From: CBDFKU01 sp965248975
GTDB taxonomy: Bacteria; Chloroflexota; Dehalococcoidia; Lucifugimonadales; JAGWBF01
Direction: 5' to 3'
DNA length: 64,000 nt
Assembly (NCBI GenBank): GCA_965248975.1
Contig: CBDFKU010000020.1
Coordinates: 372,001 to 436,000 of the forward strand
Position numbers and translations under genes: made by a program. Positions 35,431 through 41,973 of the stretch are shown here, one piece after another (the first letter of the stretch is position 1; each line of letters begins with the position of its first letter). The notes beneath the pieces are model-generated. The model did not search any database. It was not told the DNA's origin and was given only the letters and a program-made list of their open reading frames with translations.

Positions 35431-35892
35431 ATGCCCGGTCACAAGACCCTGATCGCATTTCCGGCGGACGGCTCGATAGTCAGGGACACCAAGGCGTACG
35501 TGAAGAACGACTTCCTGGTGTCGGACAACCAGGGGTGGCTGGCGCCGCCCCTCCGGCCCACCCGGGCATACGGGTGGACCAAGGAAGGATCGCCTCCCAG
35601 GCTTCTGGGTAACGAGTACATCCTGACCACTGCCCCCTCCAGCCCGGAGCACAACGCCCCGCTGATACAGGAGCTTGCCAAGGTGTGGGAAGAGGCGTCG
35701 GCTGGGAAACGCATGAAGCCGGGCAAGATCAGCGACACGGTGAAGCTGCAACTGACCGTGGCCGTCCTGGGGATCGCCGCCTTTCTGCTGGTCATCACCG
35801 TGTGGCTCGTCCTGTCCCAGACCTACGACATCCCGCCGACCCCGGCCACCAACACCATTCAGGAGACGGAAGTTGAGCCAGTCACACCCTAA
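35431..35892 (+). CDS. Membrane protein with a C-terminal TM helix
   Basis: 153 residues from ATG 35431 (aaggagg 9 bases upstream). Soluble N-terminal domain of about 110 residues, then TVAVLGIAAFLLVITVWLVL near the C-terminus and a short Thr/Pro tail. It overlaps the next gene by 20 bases. Family unknown. Confidence 0.6.
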   Translation: MPGHKTLIAFPADGSIVRDTKAYVKNDFLVSDNQGWLAPPLRPTRAYGWTKEGSPPRLLGNEYILTTAPSSPEHNAPLIQELAKVWEEASAGKRMKPGKISDTVKLQLTVAVLGIAAFLLVITVWLVLSQTYDIPPTPATNTIQETEVEPVTP

Positions 35893-36790
35893 AGAGCCCG
35901 AGCCGGTCAAGAGCCAGGAGGAGCTGATAGCCGAGGCCAGGGACGACGCCAGCCCGACGCTGAACAGCCCGGAGGGTGCGGCCTTCAGGCCCCCGGTGAT
36001 CTGGCGGCGTTACCGCCGGCACCGGAGGGCCAATGGGGACACCATATCCCTGTGGGTCCACCTGCCCCTGACCTTCTGGCCGGCGGCGGCCTGCGGGCTG
36101 CTGACCGCGGGCTTCCTGGGGGCCTCCTTTCTCTTCGTGGGATCCCCCATCGTGTCGTCGGTGCCGTCTTCTCTGATGATCGGCGGCATCGTCACCTGGT
36201 ACGTGGCCGCCCGCAAGATGTGGCAGCGGGTATACGGAGTGTTGTACATCAGCCAGAACCCGGACCCGCTGCGGCCGTGGCAGTCGGCCCAATTCATGCG
36301 GATGCACCTGCCCCGGCTGATCTTCAAAGGGCGTCAGAACGAGGTGTTCTACGGGAGCTACGAGAGAGGGTACATGCGGGTGGAGACCTCCGAGGTGGAC
36401 CTGACCCAGGTGACCCACCAGTCTGCCTTCTACGACATGTCGCCGGGAATCCGCCAAATGGCGGAGGGGCCCCTGGTGGATGGCCACTCCAGGATGCGGA
36501 GTATCGAGGGCAACGGGCTGGCGATCCACAAAGCCCGATCCAAATCCATCACCGAGAAACTGGCGGCCAACTGGGGCTTCATCGTCGGGGTGATCTTCAT
36601 TTGCATCACCGCCTATTGCCTGCTGCAGATGCAGGATGGCGAGCTGCTGGCACGGCCAGACGTGGCCGAGCACAGAGAACAGGTGGAGATCCAACGGCAG
36701 CAGGAGCAGGCCCTGTTCCACGAGCAGCTGCGGCGGGAGAGGGTCCTGTCAGAAGAGGCTGAAGAGACGGACGAAGGGGAGCAACGATAG
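35873..36790 (+). CDS. Membrane protein, 3 TM helices and coiled tail
   Basis: 305 residues from TTG 35873. Hydrophobic segments FWPAAACGLLTAGFLGASFLF, SSLMIGGIVTWYVAA and WGFIVGVIFICITAYCLL; between the second and third lies a cytoplasmic loop of about 130 residues. The C-terminal 45 residues (EQVEIQRQQEQALFHEQLRR) look like a coiled coil. Layout resembles scaffold-type proteins of export machines, but no family is recognised. Confidence 0.6.
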   Translation: MSQSHPKEPEPVKSQEELIAEARDDASPTLNSPEGAAFRPPVIWRRYRRHRRANGDTISLWVHLPLTFWPAAACGLLTAGFLGASFLFVGSPIVSSVPSSLMIGGIVTWYVAARKMWQRVYGVLYISQNPDPLRPWQSAQFMRMHLPRLIFKGRQNEVFYGSYERGYMRVETSEVDLTQVTHQSAFYDMSPGIRQMAEGPLVDGHSRMRSIEGNGLAIHKARSKSITEKLAANWGFIVGVIFICITAYCLLQMQDGELLARPDVAEHREQVEIQRQQEQALFHEQLRRERVLSEEAEETDEGEQR

Positions 36791-36791
36791 G

Positions 36792-37136
36792 ATGATCGTA
36801 CTCCTGGGTGTCCTTGCCCACACGGGACTGTGGCAACTGGTGGACTCATCCTCAGGGGCGGCGATGGCATTCACCCTGGCCCTGGCGAGCGTGGCCGTCG
36901 GCACCCTGGCGAGCCAGTCGGCCTATACCACCTGGTATCAGAAGAGCCTGTGGCTCCTGGCGTTTCTGATGGTGTTCATGGCTATACCGGACCACCTTTC
37001 GACCAGCAGGACCTTGCAGTCAGTCCTACCCACCCGGCTGTATGACCTGTGGCTGGTCGTAGTCATCCTGGCGTTGCCTACAGGAATCCTGGTGGGTATC
37101 CTGCGCACGTGGAGGGGGAGATGGAGGAGGGAATAA
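36792..37136 (+). CDS. Four-helix membrane protein
   Basis: 114 residues, almost entirely hydrophobic: VLLGVLAHTGLWQLV, AMAFTLALASVAVGTLA, SLWLLAFLMVFMAI and DLWLVVVILALPTGILVGIL, then a basic end. It starts 1 bp after the previous stop. No family. Confidence 0.6.
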   Translation: MIVLLGVLAHTGLWQLVDSSSGAAMAFTLALASVAVGTLASQSAYTTWYQKSLWLLAFLMVFMAIPDHLSTSRTLQSVLPTRLYDLWLVVVILALPTGILVGILRTWRGRWRRE

Positions 37137-37141
37137 ACCGG

Positions 37142-37408
37142 GTGAGAGATCCCGTCCAGTGGGTGCTGGCGCAGATGCCGGGGGGCAACGTCGCCATCGT
37201 GGTCCTAGTGGTTTGCGCCGTCATCGCCGTGGTTGTGGTGACCAGCAAGGGTGCAGCCTGGGCCGGGCCAGCCGTCATCGTGGCGTCCATCGGTGCCGTA
37301 GGGCTGCTGAACGCCGTGGGCATAGCGTCGGCCCCTGTCATGGTGGTCATGCTGATCCTGTCTTTTCTGGCCGGGATTGCCATGCTCAGGGTCGCCCGGG
37401 TGCGATGA
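37142..37408 (+). CDS. Small membrane protein (three TM)
   Basis: 88 residues from GTG 37142, with ggaggagg 11 bases upstream; ATG 37121 is an alternative. NVAIVVLVVCAVIAVVVV, AGPAVIVASIGAVGLLNAV and VMVVMLILSFLAGIAML. Looks like a small, highly hydrophobic virion or pilus-type protein; unassigned. Confidence 0.55.
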   Translation: MRDPVQWVLAQMPGGNVAIVVLVVCAVIAVVVVTSKGAAWAGPAVIVASIGAVGLLNAVGIASAPVMVVMLILSFLAGIAMLRVARVR

Positions 37409-37614
37409 AACCGATGGTCCCGGGCCGGTTGCACCGAAAAGGGCCTGGCCGGCCTCGGAAAGTGGCCCTCTGGAGGGCTCGGATGTACCAGAATGCCCGA
37501 GGGCCTGAAATGGGCTGTGCGGGGATTCTGAGCGTCGTGGAGAGAGCAAACAACAGGGACGGTCATTGTATCCTCGTGACTGGTCGGGTTAGAATCTCCA
37601 GGTCCACACGTTAG
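37405..37614 (+). CDS. Possible small basic protein
   Basis: 69 residues, ATGA overlap with the previous stop. Very basic (RLHRKGPGRPRKVALWRARM). It fills most of the 256-bp gap before 37665, but base composition alone could create it. Confidence 0.3.
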   Translation: MKPMVPGRLHRKGPGRPRKVALWRARMYQNARGPEMGCAGILSVVERANNRDGHCILVTGRVRISRSTR

Positions 37615-37664
37615 GTATCCCTGCCTCTGAACACTAGCGGTGATCAATAGAATGCGAGGGGGCC

Positions 37665-38048
37665 ATGAAGAGGCTTAATTGGTACAGAGGTCATCCCCTG
37701 ACCTGTACTTGTGTGGAGTGTAACGCTGCTCGACTCAATAAATTGCGACGCAAATCCACACCCTTCAGGATAAACCGGTGGGTCCTGGGATTCTTTCTGA
37801 TGGCTGTCGTGTTTGGTTTGGCTGGCACCGCGACCGGACTTAACGCCTGTACACAAACACCTGCCCCGACACCCATAACGGAGCCCTTCCTAACACCCAC
37901 GGCGGAAGCGCCCATCCCTACTTCGACACCTACCCCCGTCCCTACGCCTGCTCCTACGCCGACACTGCTGGACTCAAGGGACACGTTCACACTGGCACCG
38001 ACTGATCGGTGGGTGTATTGGGTAGAAGAGGGGACCATCCCCGGGTAA
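37665..38048 (+). CDS. Membrane protein with zinc knuckle, TM helix and Pro/Thr-rich stalk
   Basis: 127 residues. The start HPLTCTCVECNAARL can bind metal. It is followed by a TM helix (WVLGFFLMAVVFGLAGTA), a stalk rich in T-P-T repeats (about 65-105) and a short terminal domain. Predicted topology is inside-out with an exposed stalk. No family. Confidence 0.6.
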   Translation: MKRLNWYRGHPLTCTCVECNAARLNKLRRKSTPFRINRWVLGFFLMAVVFGLAGTATGLNACTQTPAPTPITEPFLTPTAEAPIPTSTPTPVPTPAPTPTLLDSRDTFTLAPTDRWVYWVEEGTIPG

Positions 38049-38089
38049 CCTTCAAGCCAGACCATATAAGAACCTTCCGGCGGCGTGTA

Positions 38090-38115
38090 CCCCTCCCTTG
38101 CATGGGAGGGGTTTT
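38090..38115 (+). terminator. Hairpin followed by T-run
   Basis: cccctccc-ttgcat-gggagggg (8 bp stem) followed by tttt, 40 bp after the stop of the 37665 gene. A short intrinsic terminator is likely. Confidence 0.65.
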
Positions 38116-38126
38116 GCATTCCCCCC

Positions 38127-38153
38127 TTGTCATCATGGCGTCCGAGGTATAAC
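38127..38153 (+). promoter_or_regulatory. Probable promoter for the last membrane genes
   Basis: TTGTCA (38127-38132) and TATAAC (38148-38153), 15 bp apart, slightly short. It lies between the terminator and the gene at 38189. Confidence 0.4.
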
Positions 38154-38188
38154 ATCTGGCCCCATCTAGGAACTGTGAAGGAGGGACT

Positions 38189-38644
38189 ATGGGCGGAATG
38201 AGCATGAATTCGGGTATAGGAATGGCGGTGGTCGGGGCCATCGTGTTGATCGTCCTGGCCACGATACTGCCAACCATCTTCGGAGCGTTCGGCCAGACGC
38301 ACCTGTTGACCCAGGCGGCCTGCGAGTACAACGGGGAACGGTTTGCCTACGTCAACAGCGCCAAGGATTGGAGCGGGACGGATACGGCCGCCGAACAGAC
38401 CAGCGGGGCCACCACATGTACCGCCGGAACTGGGGATGCGGTTGTCTATTTGCCCAGCGGAGCCTCGATTACTCCGGCCACTGGTGTAATCGCCAACAGC
38501 ACGTGGATGGAGCCTCTGAGCATCGTCGAGGAGAACTCCGGCATCAACAAGCTGATCATCACGGCGCTCCCCGTGCTGGCCATAATCGGGGTTTTCGGCC
38601 TGCTTCTGACCTGGTACCGTGGCGGCTCGCGCCACATGGCATAG
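38189..38644 (+). CDS. TM-loop-TM protein 1 of 3
   Basis: 151 residues from ATG 38189 (aaggaggg just upstream; ATG 38198 is an alternative). N-terminal TM (GMAVVGAIVLIVLATILPTI), an external domain of about 85 residues with Cys 45 and a second Cys (TTCTAG) that could form a disulfide, and a C-terminal TM (LIITALPVLAIIGVFGLLLTWYR, in part). Candidate structural or surface subunit. Confidence 0.6.
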   Translation: MGGMSMNSGIGMAVVGAIVLIVLATILPTIFGAFGQTHLLTQAACEYNGERFAYVNSAKDWSGTDTAAEQTSGATTCTAGTGDAVVYLPSGASITPATGVIANSTWMEPLSIVEENSGINKLIITALPVLAIIGVFGLLLTWYRGGSRHMA

Positions 38645-38692
38645 GAGAACGCCCCAAATCCTCGGAGTCTAATTTCTATACGGAGGTCCATA

Positions 38693-38947
38693 GTGAAAAG
38701 TCCGATCATGGTGGTCATCGTCACCCTGGTTGTCGGCATCGTCATTCTCCAGCTGGTGCCGGGCATCCTGGGCGACTTCTCGGTGGCCTTTGACTTCTCG
38801 GAGGACAGCAACCGCAACCCGATCTTTGGGACCGGCCTGGGCAAGCTCGTGCCCCTGATCCTGGGGTTCGTGCCGGTGATCCTGCTGGTGGGTCTGCTAG
38901 CCATCGGATATGTCCGGTGGAAGAACACCCGCGACGGGATGATGTAA
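38693..38947 (+). CDS. TM-loop-TM protein 2 of 3
   Basis: 84 residues, GTG start after cggagg. TM1 IMVVIVTLVVGIVILQLV, a short loop (DFSVAFDFSEDSNRN), TM2 LVPLILGFVPVILLVGLLAI and a basic tail. Same topology as its neighbours, much shorter loop. Confidence 0.6.
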   Translation: MKSPIMVVIVTLVVGIVILQLVPGILGDFSVAFDFSEDSNRNPIFGTGLGKLVPLILGFVPVILLVGLLAIGYVRWKNTRDGMM

Positions 38948-38957
38948 CGGTCCCTCG

Positions 38958-39386
38958 GTGACCGTCTCATTAGGGGTACAGTACGTGGCGGCCAGGGTCG
39001 CACTGGCGGCCCTGGCCGTGGCGTTCCTCGTCCCCCTGTTTCAAGCCCTAATGGACACGGACGCGCAGCTGCGCCCCGGCTGCGATGTGCCGGGGGTCTC
39101 CAGGATAAGTAGGGCCTTCGTGCCAGACACGGAGATGGCGTTGCCCGTGACCTCGACGACCGACGGTGAGTGCGCCGTCACCGCTTCCGACGGACCACTG
39201 GCGACCCATCCGGGCACCAGCGCCGGCGACGCCACTCTGGAGGTCGGGGGCGGGATCGTCGCCGGCGGCACGTGGAGCACGGCGGACGACACCCACCTGC
39301 TGGTCGGGTTGGTGGATGCGCCCCTGCTGGTTGGTGCGGTGTTGCTCCTGGTCATGGTGGGTATCGGGGCAATCATACTGGTATAG
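38958..39386 (+). CDS. TM-loop-TM protein 3 of 3
   Basis: 142 residues, GTG start 10 bp after the previous stop. TM1 AALAVAFLVPLFQALM, an external beta-rich domain with two Cys (RPGCDVPG and GECAVT), TM2 LLVGAVLLLVMVGIGAIIL. The three together look like the structural core of a small membrane assembly. Confidence 0.6.
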   Translation: MTVSLGVQYVAARVALAALAVAFLVPLFQALMDTDAQLRPGCDVPGVSRISRAFVPDTEMALPVTSTTDGECAVTASDGPLATHPGTSAGDATLEVGGGIVAGGTWSTADDTHLLVGLVDAPLLVGAVLLLVMVGIGAIILV

Positions 39387-39397
39387 GAGGGTATTCC

Positions 39398-39709
39398 ATG
39401 CGTGACTCAAGTCAGGACGCTGCCGGGAGCCAAGGTGCCTGTCCCAAATGCAGTGGCTACGTGGAGTTCGATGCGTCTGATAAGCTCCGGTGCCTCAACT
39501 GCGGGTGGTGGAGTCCCGCGCCGCTGGCCCACACTCATGCTCCGTGGCTTCTCGACGGTCTCCCAAAGGACTATGATCGCAGGCGGTGTGACGCCTGCGG
39601 GAGGTCGTTACATGGCCGCGCCAACAACGCGAAGTTTTGCATGGATTGCACCATGAGTCGTACACGGAGGTCAACGACCCTGGCCAGGCAACGGCAACGG
39701 GAAAGCTAG
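39398..39709 (+). CDS. Double zinc-ribbon protein
   Basis: 103 residues. CPKCSGYVEFDASDKLRCLNC is one zinc ribbon; RRCDACGRSLHGRANNAKFCMDC is a second. The basic tail (RTRRSTTLARQRQR) suggests nucleic-acid binding. It may be the transcriptional regulator of the block. Confidence 0.65.
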   Translation: MRDSSQDAAGSQGACPKCSGYVEFDASDKLRCLNCGWWSPAPLAHTHAPWLLDGLPKDYDRRRCDACGRSLHGRANNAKFCMDCTMSRTRRSTTLARQRQRES

Positions 39710-39730
39710 GGAGGGGAGGCGAGTCTCGAT

Positions 39731-39928
39731 ATGGACTTCGTTGGTGACATAGGGCTAGCAGTGGGTGGACTTTTGTTACTATTGGGTCAGATACGTTTGC
39801 GGAGGCGCCTAGACGAATTGTCTGACCGCCTCCACGATATCCAAGAACGATTGCCAGAGGTTTCCTCGCACGGACCACACGACGACGCCACCAAAGACTA
39901 TCAGCACGGCTCCCTTAACAGACGTTAA
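39731..39928 (+). CDS. Small TM plus coiled-coil protein
   Basis: 65 residues: one TM helix (IGLAVGGLLLLLGQI) and a heptad-like tail (RRRLDELSDRLHDIQERL). Last gene of the block, tail to tail with the integrase. Confidence 0.5.
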   Translation: MDFVGDIGLAVGGLLLLLGQIRLRRRLDELSDRLHDIQERLPEVSSHGPHDDATKDYQHGSLNRR

Positions 39929-40037
39929 GTTCCTCATCTAGCGCCCTTCACCCAGATAGTCAGCCCATTGGGTCATAAGCGTCCGTCGCCGGTCGAACAG
40001 GTCGGAGCGGAAATAGGCCGCTTCGACTGCCTCTACT

Positions 40038-40985
40038 TCAATCTGCTCCAAAGGGCTTGAACCCACGAAACGCTTCGATCGCTCCCTCCTCCGCCTCCAT
40101 CGCCGCTGTGTACCGGTCGAGCATCTGAGAGCTGGACCAGCCAGCAATGGCCTGGGTGTACTGCCTAGGCACTCCCTGGCGCACCGCATGGGCGGCGAAT
40201 GTTCGCCTAAAAATATGCATGGGATCCGTGACCGGGATCTCCGCTCGCTCAAACAGATGGGCTATATCCTGGCCCAGACCCGCATATCCCAAGGGTCCCC
40301 CACTTTCGGTTACCCACAGACATTCATGCGCGTCCCAACGATTGTTCAGATACCTTAGCATCGGCCGCTGCGCTTCTTGTAGGAAGGGAACACGGCGCTC
40401 TCTCTGCCCTTTGCCGTAGACAACTCGTATCTCTCCCCTTTCCCAGTCCAGGGAATCCCGACCAAGCATGTGCAGCTCCCGGCGCCTCATGCCTGTGGTG
40501 GCGAGCACCCACAATATGGAGGCCCTTCGGCTGCCAAGCACCGTGCTCAACGGGCACAGGTCAAGGAGCTTTTGGAAACTAGTCTCAGTCAGGAAGGGCT
40601 TTCGCACCTTTGGCAAACGCGGGGACTTGACTTTGGATACCGGATTGACCGGGATGATCTCCCAGTCCACCATCCAGGCGAACCACGCATGGAGGGCGCG
40701 CCGCCGGGTGTGGATGCTGGCGGGTGCCAGGCCCCTTAGTTTCAACTCCTCCAAGTGACCCATGACCTCGAAGAGGGTGACGTCACCGGGCAACATGGAG
40801 TGACCTTGATCTTCCAGGTAGCGTAGGAAGGGTCTGATCTCCTTGCGCTTGTGCTTTAGGGTGTCTTCCGTGGACCCCTCGATGCTATGGTACTGGAGGT
40901 GGGCGGCGAGGAGGGAAGATAGGCGCTTATACTCTCCCAAAGCTGAGCTAGCTTTGGCCCCAAAAATAGGCACTGTGCCTTGCAT
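40038..40985 (-). CDS. int: Tyrosine recombinase (integrase)
   Basis: 315 residues. SAM-like N-terminal core-binding domain (about 15-105), then the catalytic domain with Arg167 (TTGMRRREL), Lys192 (GKGQ), His257-x-x-Arg260 (HIFRRTF), Trp283 in the second His position and nucleophile Tyr292 (MLDRY). It presumably integrates and excises the element at the tRNA-Ser anticodon region. The gene starts 45 bp from attR, as usual. A catalytic set this complete suggests it is active. Confidence 0.94.
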   Translation of the reverse strand: MQGTVPIFGAKASSALGEYKRLSSLLAAHLQYHSIEGSTEDTLKHKRKEIRPFLRYLEDQGHSMLPGDVTLFEVMGHLEELKLRGLAPASIHTRRRALHAWFAWMVDWEIIPVNPVSKVKSPRLPKVRKPFLTETSFQKLLDLCPLSTVLGSRRASILWVLATTGMRRRELHMLGRDSLDWERGEIRVVYGKGQRERRVPFLQEAQRPMLRYLNNRWDAHECLWVTESGGPLGYAGLGQDIAHLFERAEIPVTDPMHIFRRTFAAHAVRQGVPRQYTQAIAGWSSSQMLDRYTAAMEAEEGAIEAFRGFKPFGAD

Positions 40986-41029
40986 CTCATGTCTTGCCAG
41001 CCGAGATGCCCAATTTAGCTACGAAATCC

Positions 41030-41090
41030 TGGCGGAGGGAATGGGATTCGAACCCATGAGCCCAATTACTCGGGCTAAGCGCTTAGCAGG
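41030..41090 (-). repeat. attR: 61-bp repeat overlapping the tRNA-Ser(GCT) gene
   Basis: Identical to 9726-9786. Integration restored the tRNA here: the right half of the tRNA belongs to the chromosome and the 61 bp come from the element. Confidence 0.93.
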
Positions 41091-41121
41091 CGCCCGCACT
41101 AGGCCACTATGCGATCCCTCC
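41030..41121 (-). tRNA. tRNA-Ser(GCT), CCA encoded
   Basis: Read on the complement: acceptor GGAGGGA/TCCCTCC, discriminator G and encoded CCA, anticodon stem-loop GCGC-CTGCTAA-GCGC with anticodon GCT (codons AGC/AGU), a long variable arm (TTAGCCCGAGTAATTGGGCTCA) typical of serine tRNAs, and T loop GGTTCGAATCC. Confidence 0.93.
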
Positions 41122-41160
41122 AGCCGATTTCACTATAGCAAAAACCTTACCCACCGACAA

Positions 41161-41186
41161 GCCAGCCCTTCCGCGGAAGGGCTGGC
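41161..41186. repeat. Perfect 26-bp palindrome next to the tRNA
   Basis: gccagcccttccg/cggaagggctggc, on the chromosomal side 39 bp beyond the tRNA 5' end. It could terminate transcription coming from the right; no T-run follows directly in either direction. Confidence 0.55.
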
Positions 41187-41341
41187 CGAATCCGCCCCGT
41201 CCTGCCTGCTCCTGACGACACTCTTGCCTCAGAGGCCCACAAAATACTCCAAACGCCATCTGCTGGAGAATCCTCAGTGTTGACTAGATTCGTACCATGT
41301 CATATGATATAGGAAAGAATCATCAGGGAGGACCCGCAGAT

Positions 41342-41782
41342 ATGGACGAACTGGATGGTAGGATTATCAAGCTCCTTCAAGTGGACGGTCGCGCCTCCAA
41401 TGCGAAAATCGCGAGAGACGTGGGCGTTAGCGAAGGAACCGTACGGAGACGCCTCCGCCAGCTAATCCAGGGCGACGTGATAAAGGTGATCGCCGTGCCC
41501 AACCTGGAGCAGATGGGCTACGGCACGGCCGCCCTGATAGGTATCCAGACGGATCCCGGCATGATCGACGAGGTGGCCGACACTATCGGCGCGCTGGACG
41601 AGGCCCATTACGTCGCCATCACCACGGGAGCCTACGATATCTTCGCCTGGGTCGGCCTGGAGTCCCCCGAAAAGCTAGGAACATTCCTGAGGAGCCAGGT
41701 CGGCACCATCGCGGGAGTCCGGCGGACCGAGACCTTTGTTAACCTGTCCATCAAGAAGCGGACCTACGGCCTGGTCCTCTAG
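41342..41782 (+). CDS. Lrp/AsnC-family transcriptional regulator
   Basis: 146 residues from ATG 41342 (ggagga 9 bases upstream, so the earlier ATG 41297 is less likely). N-terminal HTH (MDELDGRIIKLLQVDGRASNA, shortened; IARDVGVSEGTVRRRLRQL) and a C-terminal RAM ligand-binding domain (AALIGIQTDP, YVAITTGAYDIFAWV, GVRRTETFVNL). It senses a small molecule, often an amino acid, and may control adjacent genes such as aconitase. Confidence 0.9.
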   Translation: MDELDGRIIKLLQVDGRASNAKIARDVGVSEGTVRRRLRQLIQGDVIKVIAVPNLEQMGYGTAALIGIQTDPGMIDEVADTIGALDEAHYVAITTGAYDIFAWVGLESPEKLGTFLRSQVGTIAGVRRTETFVNLSIKKRTYGLVL

Positions 41783-41973
41783 CAGACCAAAGAGCGGCCT
41801 ACTTTCCTTGCACCTATTCAGGGCGCCTATTCAGGCTGGGAAGGACGGGCACATCGCCGCTCTTCTTTCCCGAGCGTCCGTATCGACTTAAACCGTCCAT
41901 GTAACGGCCACGGCCTGATCCCACTGCGGTATCGTGCGATGCCCACCTGAAGTCTTTTAGGAGGTTCTCCACC

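Larger units (their letters stand above)
9726..41090. mobile_element. 31-kb integrated element at tRNA-Ser(GCT), provirus-like or integrative plasmid-like
   Basis: Both ends carry the same 61-bp sequence, and the right copy is part of a complete tRNA-Ser gene with a tyrosine integrase 45 bp inside. Contents are a CI/Cro-type switch, replication ATPase, methyltransferase, resolvase, toxin-antitoxin and a long block of membrane and repeat proteins. None of these resemble the housekeeping genes outside. No terminase, capsid, tail or conjugation gene is recognised, so the type of element is undecided. Confidence 0.9.
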
